NCBI GenBank assembly: GCA_045114235.1
Contig: JBGUKB010000119.1
Coordinates: 1 to 20,775, forward strand
Direction: 5' to 3'
From: UBA1732 sp045114235
Lineage (GTDB): Bacteria; Verrucomicrobiota; Lentisphaeria; Victivallales; UBA1829
Length of the DNA stretch: 20,775 bases
Shown here: positions 1-6,938 of the stretch, one piece after another
Position numbering within the stretch: position 1 is the stretch's first letter
How the letters are laid out: each line of letters opens with the position of its first letter
Translations under genes and position numbers: made by a program
The notes under the pieces: model-generated
The model's input: the letters and a program-made list of their open reading frames with translations, nothing else
What the model was told of the DNA's origin: nothing
Databases searched by the model: none

Positions 1-1065
1 GAGGCATCCCACGCGCGCCTCGGCGTGCTGGAAACCGTCCACGGGTCGATCCCGACGCCCATCTTCATGCCGGTCGGCACGCGCGCCACGGTGAAGGCGA
101 TGTCCCCGCGCGAGCTGGAGGAGATGAACGTTCAGATCATCCTCGGGAACACCTACCACCTGATGCTCCGTCCGGGGTCCGGGCTGATCCGGCGCGCCGG
201 CGGCCTGCACAAGTTCGAGGACTGGAACCACCCCATCCTGACCGACTGCGGCGGATTCCAGGTCTTCAGCCTCGCCCCGCTCCGCAAGATCAAGCCGGAC
301 GGCGTCGAGTTCGCCTCGCACATCGATGGCTCGCGGCATTTCCTCGGCCCGGTCGAGTCCATGCGCATCCAGCGCGACCTGGGCTCCGACATCGTGATGG
401 CGTTCGACGAATGCACGCCGTATCCCGCCACGCACGATGCCGCCGAGAAGTCGCTCGCCATGACCATGCGCTGGGAGGAAATCTCCCGCGAACAGCCGCT
501 GGACGACCATCAACTGAGATTCGGCATCGTGCAGGGCAGCGTGTACCACGACCTCCGGGCGCAGTCCGCCGCTCACGTCGCCTCGCTCGACTTCGACGGC
601 TGCGCCATCGGCGGCGTCTCCGTCGGCGAATCGCAGGAGGAGATGTTCGACGTGACCTCGTTCACCGCCCCGCTGCTGCCCGAGGACAAGCCGCGCTACC
701 TGATGGGAGTCGGCACCCCGAAACAGATCCTCGAAAGCGTGAAGTTCGGCGTCGACATGTTCGACTGCGTGATGCCGACCCGTCTGGCGCGCCACGCGGC
801 CGCCTTCATGCGAGGCGGCGATACCCTGCCCGCCAAGGCCGGACGCTTCGCGGAGGACTTCTCCCCGCTCGACCCGCGCTGCGACTGCTATGCCTGCACG
901 CACTTTACGCGCGCCTACATCCGGCACCTGCTGAACGTGAACGAGATCCTCGGGGCGCGCCTGCTCACGATCCACAACATCCACTACTTCATCACCCTCA
1001 TGGAACGCATCCGTGCGGCCATCGCCGACGGCACGCTCGAAAGCCAGGGCGATTCCATCCTCTGA
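1..1065 (+). CDS. tgt: Queuine/preQ1 tRNA-guanine transglycosylase (3' part, start outside window)
   Basis: Exchanges guanine-34 of GUN-anticodon tRNAs for preQ1 in queuosine synthesis, in the cytoplasm. The reading frame is open from base 1, and residues before the GTG at 25 (ARLG, then VLETVHG) already match the family, so the gene begins upstream. About 20 residues are missing. Visible motifs are FMPVGTRATVKAM, GNTYHLMLRPG, DCGGFQVFSL, the nucleophile segment FDCVMPTR, and a zinc site CDCYAC followed by a histidine about 25 residues later (TIHNIHYF). The usual TDSGGFQ reads TDCGGFQ, and the usual RNG after the PTR segment reads ARH. A methyltransferase gene follows within 30 nt, suggesting co-transcription. 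The TGA at 1063-1065 ends the gene. Family assignment is secure. Confidence 0.96.
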   Translation, partial: EASHARLGVLETVHGSIPTPIFMPVGTRATVKAMSPRELEEMNVQIILGNTYHLMLRPGSGLIRRAGGLHKFEDWNHPILTDCGGFQVFSLAPLRKIKPDGVEFASHIDGSRHFLGPVESMRIQRDLGSDIVMAFDECTPYPATHDAAEKSLAMTMRWEEISREQPLDDHQLRFGIVQGSVYHDLRAQSAAHVASLDFDGCAIGGVSVGESQEEMFDVTSFTAPLLPEDKPRYLMGVGTPKQILESVKFGVDMFDCVMPTRLARHAAAFMRGGDTLPAKAGRFAEDFSPLDPRCDCYACTHFTRAYIRHLLNVNEILGARLLTIHNIHYFITLMERIRAAIADGTLESQGDSIL

Positions 1066-1093
1066 CGGGCGGAATCATCAATTGGTCGAACTC

Positions 1094-1741
1094 ATGCCGG
1101 ACACGCCCGCCACAGACTGGACCCGCTACTACGAAAAACCGTTTGTCACGGCGCGCGTCACGCGGCGCATCACGGCGCACCGGATCGCGAAAATGGTCCT
1201 CGACGCGGGCGGATTCCCGGACCGCTACGGCAGGATCATCGAGCTCGGCGGTGGCAACAGCTCGTTCTGCGACACGTTCAAGGATCGTCTGTACGTCCAG
1301 TTCTATACCGTGGTGGACAGCAATCCGCGCGGCACACTGCTGTTCTGGATGAAACACCCCGATTCGTTCAACTACCCGATCGTCTGTGCCGACATCCTTA
1401 CGCTGGACACCGCCTCGTTCGAGCCCGCCGACCTCGTGTTCAGCGTCGGGCTGGTGGAGCATTTTCCCGAGGAACAGACGAAGATCGCGATCCGGCGGCA
1501 TTTCGAGCTTGCGAAGCCCGGTGGGCTGGTCCTCATCACGTTCCCCGTGCCAACGTTCAGTTACCGCCTGATCCGCCGCGCCGCCGAAATGCTCGGCATC
1601 TGGCGGTTCCCCGACGAACGCCCGATTCAGATGGAGGACGCCGTTCGCCTCTGCGCCGAACACGGCGAGATAATTGAAAAAAGACTTAACCGGGCGATCC
1701 TGCTGACGCAGGGAATCGTGCTGGCGCGGAAGCCCCTGTAA
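1094..1741 (+). CDS. Class I SAM-dependent methyltransferase, substrate unknown
   Basis: A protein of about 215 residues with a Rossmann-type methyltransferase core. It shows motif I IIELGGGNSSF, an acidic strand-2 end (VVDSNPRG), an acidic ADIL segment, the motif SVGLVEHFPEE, and a post-core KPGGLVLITFPVP strand. This resembles family-11-type methyltransferases, but the acceptor cannot be read from the sequence. ATG 1094 opens the conserved-looking part (MPDTPATDWTRYYEKPF). A TTG at 1082, four codons earlier, sits at better spacing (8 nt) from the only purine-rich stretch, GGGCGGA at 1067-1073, so it may be the true start. A longer reading from 1013 would overlap tgt and adds non-conserved sequence. 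No promoter is visible between it and tgt, so it is probably the last gene of the tgt operon. No clear terminator follows. Confidence 0.85.
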   Translation: MPDTPATDWTRYYEKPFVTARVTRRITAHRIAKMVLDAGGFPDRYGRIIELGGGNSSFCDTFKDRLYVQFYTVVDSNPRGTLLFWMKHPDSFNYPIVCADILTLDTASFEPADLVFSVGLVEHFPEEQTKIAIRRHFELAKPGGLVLITFPVPTFSYRLIRRAAEMLGIWRFPDERPIQMEDAVRLCAEHGEIIEKRLNRAILLTQGIVLARKPL

Positions 1742-1776
1742 AACCATCCCGCTCCCGTCCTTTCCCGCCCAAAAAC

Positions 1777-1805
1777 TTGACGAAGAGGCGTTTCCGTGCT
1801 ACATT
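1777..1805 (+). promoter_or_regulatory. Sigma-70-type promoter for the panE-like gene
   Basis: TTGACG at 1777-1782, a 17-nt spacer, then TACATT at 1800-1805. The predicted start site is near 1812, leaving a leader of about 40 nt that carries AAAGG at 1838-1842, 9 nt before the ATG. The -35/-10 spacing matches five other promoters in the window. Confidence 0.7.
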
Positions 1806-1851
1806 ATTTTGATATTGTTTTCCATAAACCACCCGCGAAAGGCCGACCGCC

Positions 1852-2781
1852 ATGCTGAATGCCGTCATCCTCGGAGCAGGAGCCATGGGCTGTCTCTATG
1901 CCTCCTACCTCTGCAAAAATCCGAACATCAGCCTCACGCTGCTTGACCACAGGGCCGCGAAAGTCGACGAGATCAACAAAAACGGCCTCCTGATGGTCGA
2001 AAACGACGAGGAGATCCGGTTCAATGTCCCGGCGAAAGTCAGCGGACACGGTCGCCAGGAGCCGGTCGATATCCTGCTGATCTTCGTGAAGGCGCACCAG
2101 ACGTACGCCGCGTTGAAAGCGAACCGGTCGCTCATTGGCCCGAAGACGGTCGTGGTCTCGCTTCAGAACGGCATGGGAAACTACCTCGAGATCGTGAAGT
2201 TCGTTCCGCTCGACCGCATCGTGATCGGCACCTCGAACCACAACAGCACGCTCCTCGGCAGCGGGCATTTCCTGCACGCAGCGGACGGCAAGACCATCAT
2301 CGGCGCGTTCGCCAAGGATTCGCCGCACGTGGAGCTGATCCGCTCGATCTTCGACGAAAGCGGCCTCGACATCTCCATATCGAACGATGTCCGCGTGCTC
2401 ATCTGGCGCAAGCTGCTCGTGAATATGTCCATCAACCCGCTCACCATGCTGCTTGAGGTCAAAAACGGGTTCATCCAGTCCAACCGTCCGAGCTGGGACA
2501 TCGTGCGGCAGATCGTCGACGAGGGGCTGACCGTGGCGAAGGCAGATGGGATCGACTTCGACCGCGAGGAGATATTGGAACTCGTGCACAAGATCTGCGT
2601 CCTCACGCGCACTGGATGTTCCTCCATGTTTCAGGATCGCATCCACAAGCGCCGCACTGAGATCGACTTCATCAACGGCTCGGTCGTCTCGCTCGCGCGC
2701 AAACACGGCATCCAGGTCCCCGTGAACGCCCTGCTCGTCCAGCTCGTCCACGCAGTCGAGGATTCCTGTTCCGGCGAGTAA
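1852..2781 (+). CDS. panE: 2-dehydropantoate 2-reductase family protein
   Basis: Predicted NADPH-dependent reductase making pantoate from ketopantoate for coenzyme A synthesis. At 309 residues it is close to the usual ~300. The N-terminal dinucleotide fold starts with VILGAGAMGCLYASYL, followed by DILLIFVKAHQT and VVSLQNGMGN, as in ApbA/PanE. The C-terminal helical domain has WRKLLVNMSINPLTML, with the expected catalytic lysine, and RRTEIDFINGSVV, with the expected Glu and Asn region. It has its own promoter, and AAAGG lies 9 nt before the ATG. It appears monocistronic. Its TAA stop at 2779-2781 lies within the A-run that forms the T-tract of a converging minus-strand transcript. Some family members act on other 2-keto acids, and no panB or panC is adjacent, so the exact substrate is unproven. 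Confidence 0.88.
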   Translation: MLNAVILGAGAMGCLYASYLCKNPNISLTLLDHRAAKVDEINKNGLLMVENDEEIRFNVPAKVSGHGRQEPVDILLIFVKAHQTYAALKANRSLIGPKTVVVSLQNGMGNYLEIVKFVPLDRIVIGTSNHNSTLLGSGHFLHAADGKTIIGAFAKDSPHVELIRSIFDESGLDISISNDVRVLIWRKLLVNMSINPLTMLLEVKNGFIQSNRPSWDIVRQIVDEGLTVAKADGIDFDREEILELVHKICVLTRTGCSSMFQDRIHKRRTEIDFINGSVVSLARKHGIQVPVNALLVQLVHAVEDSCSGE

Positions 2782-3045
2782 AAAAAGGCATAAGCAGCAC
2801 ATTTCACCGTGCGCCGTCTCCCTCCCTGCACCGGAACCGCTTTCCGGGTCCCGCCCATTCCCCATGAAACGGGATCCGGTCCCTCAACTTCGGTCCGGAT
2901 GCCGACGGCACACAAGATTGAAACGTGCAACGGCGTTCGACCGCCGCCGCCGGAGGAAGTCCCCCTCGTTTCCGAACCTCCGTCCGCCATGCTTATGCCG
3001 GGGACAGGACTGGCGATGCGTTGAAATCCGTCAGTATCCTGTCCC
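2780..3045 (-). ncRNA. Candidate structured non-coding RNA, about 266 nt, unknown class
   Basis: No protein gene fits this 600-bp gap. On the minus strand a promoter (TTGAAG, 17 nt, TATATT) at 3082-3054 predicts a start near G3045. That is exactly the first base of a 12-bp hairpin with a 2-nt bulge (3045-3032 with 3012-3001; outer stem GGGACAGG/CCTGTCCC). Next comes a perfect 10-bp long-range stem, GGCATAAGCA (2999-2990) with TGCTTATGCC (2796-2787), which closes a multibranched domain and abuts seven Ts at 2786-2780. Inside are hairpins 2927-2935/2942-2950 (9 bp, two G-U pairs on this strand), 2951-2956/2977-2982, 2874-2882/2892-2900 (one mismatch) and 2831-2836/2842-2847 (perfect, 5-nt loop). 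I see no signatures of tmRNA, RNase P RNA, SRP RNA or a known riboswitch. It lies tail-to-tail with panE and head-to-head with tig. Confidence 0.62.
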
Positions 3046-3053
3046 AGAAATCA

Positions 3054-3082
3054 AATATAACATGCTTCCACATCCGCTTCAA
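3054..3082 (-). promoter_or_regulatory. Minus-strand promoter for the candidate RNA
   Basis: Read on the minus strand: TTGAAG (3082-3077), a spacer of exactly 17 nt, then TATATT (3059-3054). The -10 hexamer is identical to those of tig, lpxA, manA and the activase fusion, and the predicted +1 coincides with the start of the first hairpin. It is divergent from the tig promoter, about 170 bp away. Confidence 0.65.
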
Positions 3083-3138
3083 CGCGGAAGGACGCGGGAA
3101 ACGCAGCTTTTTCCGGCATAATCGCGATATTTCCCGAC

Positions 3139-3163
3139 CTGTACAAGTTTGCTGTACAAGTTT
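3139..3163 (+). repeat. Tandem 13-bp direct repeat between divergent promoters
   Basis: CTGTACAAGTTT occurs at 3139-3150 and again at 3152-3163, a period of 13 bp, and each copy contains the palindrome TGTACA. It lies about 57 bp upstream of the minus-strand RNA -35 and about 90 bp upstream of the tig -35. A two-site operator is plausible, but the regulator is unknown. Apart from this repeat and the two promoters I see nothing else in 3083-3384 except the tig leader. Confidence 0.5.
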
Positions 3164-3252
3164 CGCCGGAGAAAAACATTTCTGCCGAAAGACGATTTGA
3201 CGGACATCATCCGTTTTTGACCGAAATAATTAGAAAAAAGACGGAAAGCGGA

Positions 3253-3281
3253 TTGAAAATCAGGAAGAAAGGGTGTATATT
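3253..3281 (+). promoter_or_regulatory. Sigma-70-type promoter for tig
   Basis: TTGAAA at 3253-3258, a 17-nt spacer, then TATATT at 3276-3281. The start is predicted near 3288, giving a leader of about 97 nt. The leader contains a small CCGC/GCGG hairpin and AAGG shortly before the ATG at 3385. Confidence 0.75.
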
Positions 3282-3384
3282 GTATACTCGCATCTTTCCG
3301 TGAACGCCCGCGCTTTTGCGGAGAGACAATCCGATCCGTTACCGACAATACATTCAGATAACCAATCACGAAGGCAAGACAAAC

Positions 3385-4713
3385 ATGTCCACTCCCAGCT
3401 GGAAAGAACAATTCACGCTCACCATCACCGACACCGACGTCTGCGGACGCGACGCGAAATTCGTGCTCCCCGCCGAGGCTTCCGCCGATCTCTTCCTGAA
3501 CGCGGCGAAGGCCGTCGCCCGCAAGGCTCAGATCCCCGGATTCCGTCCCGGCAAGGCCCCGCTCGCCATGGTGAAGGCCCGCTATAAAGGCTACGTTGAC
3601 GAGGAAGCCGGCCGCCTGATCCAGGTCGCCGCCTACGATTTGCTCTCCAAGAAGGCCGACGAGCTCGACATCATCTCCTACAGCAAGCTTGAGCCCGTTG
3701 GAACGCTCGAAGAGGGCAAGGAATTCGCGATGAAGTGCGATTTCGAGATCGCGCCCGAATTCGAGCTCCCGGACTACAAGGACCTCGGCGAGGTCGCGGA
3801 AGCCGAAGACGCCGCCAAGATCGAGGAAGACCTCATCGAACGCGCCAAGGCCCAGTACAGCAGCTTCGTGCCCATCACCGACGCCGCCAAGGAAGGCGAC
3901 ATGCTCCACGTCTCCTACGAGAGCGATTTCGCGCTCCCCGAAGACGCCTCCGATTCCCTGAAGCGCGCGGTCAAGAACGATTCCGCCTGGATCTACCTGA
4001 TCGGCCAGGAAATGATCCCCGGCGTCAACGCCGCCATGACCGGCGCGACCGTCGGCGAAGAACGCTCCTTCACCGCTGAATTCCCCGCCGACTGGCGCGA
4101 GGAAGGCCTCCGCGGCAAAAAGGTCAACTTCAAGATGAAAGTCCACGACGGCCAGCGCCGCGAGCCGATCGAAGACATGGCGAAGCTCGCCGAGAAGATG
4201 GAGTTCAAGTCCGCCGAAGAGCTGACCAAGTTCTACCACGACCTCGCCGCCCGCCAGGCCGAGATCATGACCCGTTCCAAGACGATGGAGTCCGTCCAGG
4301 CCGCCATCCTCGAAAAGGCCCCGCAGTTCGACCTGCCGAAGAAGTCGCTCGAGACCGCCACGGACAACGAATACAAGCTGCTCCAGTACGCCGTCGGACA
4401 GGACAAGGAAGCCCTCGAAAAGTTCGAGGCCGAGAAGGACCAGCACATGGAAGAGGCGAAGAAGAAAGCCTCCGAACAGCTCCGCAAGAACTTCATTATG
4501 CGCAAGATCGCCAAGCAGGAAGAGGTCAAGCTCTCCGAGCAGGAAGTCGCCCAGGCCATCCAGAACATGGCGCAGCAGACCCGCATGGAGCCCGCCCGCC
4601 TCGCCGAAATCCTCCAGCGCACCGGCCGTCTCAACGAGCTTGAGATCGAGCTCCTCGTTGAGAAGACCCTCGGCGTGCTCGCGGAACGCCGCATGAAAGC
4701 CGCCGCGAAGTAA
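3385..4713 (+). CDS. tig: Trigger factor, ribosome-associated chaperone
   Basis: A 442-residue protein, close to the family norm of about 430. It binds the ribosome exit tunnel and folds nascent chains. The N-terminal ribosome-binding domain carries the signature IPGFRPGKAPLAMV. The central FKBP-like domain shows GDMLHVSYESDF, IPGVNAAMTGATVGEERSFTAEF and GKKVNFKMKVHDGQRREP. The C-terminal two-thirds is helical and rich in Lys, Glu and Ala, as expected for the chaperone arms. An upstream ATG at 3316 adds 23 residues (MRRDNPIRYRQ...) that look like leader sequence. The ATG at 3385 has AAGG at 3371-3374 and fits the family start. It has its own promoter. It precedes clpP and clpX, the classic tig-clpP-clpX order, so the chaperone and protease are probably co-regulated. 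Confidence 0.95.
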   Translation: MSTPSWKEQFTLTITDTDVCGRDAKFVLPAEASADLFLNAAKAVARKAQIPGFRPGKAPLAMVKARYKGYVDEEAGRLIQVAAYDLLSKKADELDIISYSKLEPVGTLEEGKEFAMKCDFEIAPEFELPDYKDLGEVAEAEDAAKIEEDLIERAKAQYSSFVPITDAAKEGDMLHVSYESDFALPEDASDSLKRAVKNDSAWIYLIGQEMIPGVNAAMTGATVGEERSFTAEFPADWREEGLRGKKVNFKMKVHDGQRREPIEDMAKLAEKMEFKSAEELTKFYHDLAARQAEIMTRSKTMESVQAAILEKAPQFDLPKKSLETATDNEYKLLQYAVGQDKEALEKFEAEKDQHMEEAKKKASEQLRKNFIMRKIAKQEEVKLSEQEVAQAIQNMAQQTRMEPARLAEILQRTGRLNELEIELLVEKTLGVLAERRMKAAAK

Positions 4714-4726
4714 AAAACGAACAGAA

Positions 4727-4755
4727 CGCCGGAGGGATGCAGATTCCTCCCGGCG
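4727..4755 (+). other. Hairpin in the tig-clpP leader
   Basis: CGCCGG (4727-4732) plus AGG (4733-4735) pairs with CCT (4746-4748) and CCGGCG (4750-4755), with one bulged C and a 10-nt loop. It is directly followed by another hairpin, 8 bp and perfect: GGCGCTTC (4768-4775) with GAAGCGCC (4782-4789). Neither has a T-tract. They may stabilise or process the mRNA between tig and clpP. Confidence 0.5.
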
Positions 4756-4844
4756 AGAACCATAAATGGCGCTTCTGTCCGGAAGCGCCTCAAAGTCTGG
4801 CCATTCCCGCCAGCAGAATGTCCGGCCTTTGCGCGTCGAAAGAA

Positions 4845-4865
4845 GCACGAAGGCCGTGCGTTTTT
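4845..4865 (+). terminator. Weak terminator or attenuator upstream of clpP
   Basis: GCACG (4845-4849), loop AAGGC, CGTGC (4855-4859), then G and five Ts (4861-4865). The stem is short (5 bp). The GGCC/AAGGCC pairing around 4822-4855 is an alternative to it. No -10 element is found between this site and clpP, so clpP expression should need read-through from tig. Confidence 0.45.
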
Positions 4866-4901
4866 GACAGAGAAACAAACGAAGACAAGGAGATGACAAC
4901 C

Positions 4902-5540
4902 ATGAAACCGACCGGAAGAACCCGCAACACCCTCGTGCCGATCGTCGTCGAACAGACCGGAAGCGGCGAACGTTCCTACGACATCTATTCCCGTCTGCTC
5001 CGCGACCGCATCATCCTGCTGGGCGACCCCATCGACGATGCCATCGCGAACCTGGTCGTGGCGGAACTGCTCTTCCTGAAGAGCGAGGACCCGAAGAAGG
5101 ACATCTCCCTGTACATCAACTCTCCGGGCGGCGTGGTGACCGCCGGCCTCGCCATCTATGACACGATCCAGTCGCTCCCGTGCGATGTCTGCACGTTCTG
5201 TATGGGCCAGGCCGCGTCCATGGCCGCCGTGCTGCTCGCCGCCGGCACGCAGGGCAAGCGCTACGCCCTGCCGTCCGCGCGCATCATGATCCACCAGGTC
5301 CTCGGCGGTGCCGAAGGCCAGGCGACGGACATCGAGATCCACACGAAGGAGATCCTGCGCACGAAGGCCGCGCTGAACACCATCCTGGCGAAGCACTCCG
5401 GCCAGACGCTGAAGAAGATCGAACGCGACACCGAGCGCGACTATTTCATGTCCGCCGAGGAAGCCGTGGCATACGGCCTCGTCGACCATGTCCTGCCGCC
5501 CCGCGCGGACGTCGCCGCCCTCAAAGTCAAGGGGAACTGA
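4902..5540 (+). CDS. clpP: ATP-dependent Clp protease proteolytic subunit
   Basis: A 212-residue serine peptidase forming the tetradecameric ClpP barrel that works with ClpX. The Ser-His-Asp triad is intact: Ser106 in GQAASMAAVL, His131 in RIMIHQ, and Asp180, the last Asp of IERDTERD. The spacing is identical to E. coli (97/122/171). Family segments LLRDRIILLGDPIDD, YINSPGGVVTAGLAIYDT and MSAEEAVAYGLVD are present. AAGGAG at 4887-4892 lies 9 nt before the ATG at 4902. The ATG at 4893 abuts that site with no spacing and is less likely, and an earlier ATG at 4737 would add unconserved leader sequence. clpX follows after 3 nt, so the two are surely one transcription unit. Confidence 0.96.
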   Translation: MKPTGRTRNTLVPIVVEQTGSGERSYDIYSRLLRDRIILLGDPIDDAIANLVVAELLFLKSEDPKKDISLYINSPGGVVTAGLAIYDTIQSLPCDVCTFCMGQAASMAAVLLAAGTQGKRYALPSARIMIHQVLGGAEGQATDIEIHTKEILRTKAALNTILAKHSGQTLKKIERDTERDYFMSAEEAVAYGLVDHVLPPRADVAALKVKGN

Positions 5541-5543
5541 TCC

Positions 5544-6878
5544 ATGAAAAGACCCGAACGCTGTTCTTTCTGCGGCCGTCAGGAAAGCGAAGTGAAGGGC
5601 GGCCTGCTGACCGGCCCGAGCGGCGCTTCCATCTGCCGCAACTGCGTGTCCATCTGCGATACGCTGTTCAGCCGGAACGGATTCCCCGGCGCGAAACCCT
5701 CCGCGTCCGTGCCCGGCGACGAAGACGAAGCATTTGAAGACTCCGCCGAAAAGTCCGGCCGTCTGCCGTCGTTCGTGGACCACCTGAACGTGCCGACGCC
5801 CGCCGACATCAAGGCGGAGCTCGACCGTTACGTGATTGGCCAGGAACAGGCGAAGAAGATCCTGTCCGTGGCCGTGCACAACCACTACAACCGCCTGAAA
5901 TCGAAAAACCTCTACGACGCCTCCGACGTCGACCTCGACAAGAGCAACGTCCTGCTGATCGGCCCCACCGGCAGCGGCAAGACGCTCATCGCCCGCACCC
6001 TCGCGAAGATGCTCGACGTGCCGTTCTGCATCACCGACGCCACCACCCTGACGGAAGCCGGATATGTGGGCGAGGACGTGGAAAATATCATCCTGCGTCT
6101 CGTTCAGGCCGCCGACTACGACCTCGACCGCGCGCAGGTCGGCATCATCTACGTCGACGAGATCGACAAGATCGCGAAGAAGAGCCAGAACGTCTCCATC
6201 ACGCGCGACGTCTCTGGCGAAGGCGTGCAGCAGGCGCTCCTGAAGATCCTCGAAGGCACCATCTCCAACGTCCCGCCGAAGGGCGGCCGCAAGCATCCGC
6301 AGCAGGAATACCTGCACGTCGACACTTCGAACATCCTCTTCATCTGCGGCGGCGCGTTCGTCGGCCTGGACAAGATCGTCCAGCGCCGCGTGGGCCGTCA
6401 CGTGCTCGGCTTCACGCAGGGCACGGAGAACGCCAGCGAGGAGGACAAGCGCACCGAGGCGGAGAACAAACTCCTTCTCGAATCGCCGCTGTCCGCCGTC
6501 GAACCGGAGGATTTCGTGCATTTCGGCATGATCCCCGAGTTCATGGGCCGCATGCCCGTCACGGCCGCGCTCACCCCGCTCGACGAGGAGGCGCTGAAAC
6601 GCATCCTGACCGAGCCGAAGAACTCGATCGTGCGCCAGTACACGACCCTCATGGAAATGGAGGGCGTGAAGCTGTCCTTTACGGACGAAGCCATCGCCGC
6701 GCTCGCGAAAAAAGCCTACGAGAAAGGCACGGGCGCACGCGGTCTGCGTTCCATCATGGAGGACATCATGCTGGACGTGATGTACGATGTCCCGTCCCGC
6801 CAGGACGTGAAGGAGTGCATCATCACGGACGAGACCGTGAACGGCGCTCCGGCGAAGCTCGTCCTGAAGAAGAAATGA
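5544..6878 (+). CDS. clpX: ClpX, AAA+ unfoldase of the ClpXP protease
   Basis: A 444-residue protein. It unfolds tagged substrates with ATP and feeds them to ClpP. The N-terminal zinc-binding domain has Cys7, Cys10, Cys31 and Cys34 (CSFC and CRNC). Walker A is GPTGSGKT at about 140-147, and Walker B is IIYVDEID with Asp205-Glu206. The sensor region IPEFMGRMPV and the C-terminal motif GTGARGLRSIMEDIMLD are present. The pore loop GYVGEDVE is typical. The start lies 3 nt after the clpP stop, with a purine-rich AAGGGGA site inside the clpP end. No anomaly seen. Confidence 0.97.
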   Translation: MKRPERCSFCGRQESEVKGGLLTGPSGASICRNCVSICDTLFSRNGFPGAKPSASVPGDEDEAFEDSAEKSGRLPSFVDHLNVPTPADIKAELDRYVIGQEQAKKILSVAVHNHYNRLKSKNLYDASDVDLDKSNVLLIGPTGSGKTLIARTLAKMLDVPFCITDATTLTEAGYVGEDVENIILRLVQAADYDLDRAQVGIIYVDEIDKIAKKSQNVSITRDVSGEGVQQALLKILEGTISNVPPKGGRKHPQQEYLHVDTSNILFICGGAFVGLDKIVQRRVGRHVLGFTQGTENASEEDKRTEAENKLLLESPLSAVEPEDFVHFGMIPEFMGRMPVTAALTPLDEEALKRILTEPKNSIVRQYTTLMEMEGVKLSFTDEAIAALAKKAYEKGTGARGLRSIMEDIMLDVMYDVPSRQDVKECIITDETVNGAPAKLVLKKK

Positions 6879-6938
6879 ACGGGCCGCGCCTCAGAAAACG
6901 CAACAAAAACAATTCACATACTTGAAAGGCAAACCACC

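Noticed and set aside
2631..2990. Minus-strand 119-codon frame starting inside the candidate RNA
   Set aside because: It would run through the predicted T-tract and deep into the antisense of panE, and its translation is low-complexity with no ribosome site.
2780..3045. Retron-type RNA, because inverted repeats flank the structured region
   Set aside because: No reverse transcriptase gene is present nearby. The flanking repeats are better read as the closing stem of the RNA next to its terminator.
2809..3200. Three overlapping small plus-strand frames in the panE-tig gap
   Set aside because: No ribosome site, no family resemblance, Pro/Arg-rich translations and mutual overlap. The region is better explained by the minus-strand structured RNA.
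4737..4901. N-terminal extension of ClpP from the ATG at 4737
   Set aside because: The 55 extra residues do not resemble ClpP propeptides and are encoded by hairpin-forming leader sequence. AAGGAG with good spacing supports the ATG at 4902.
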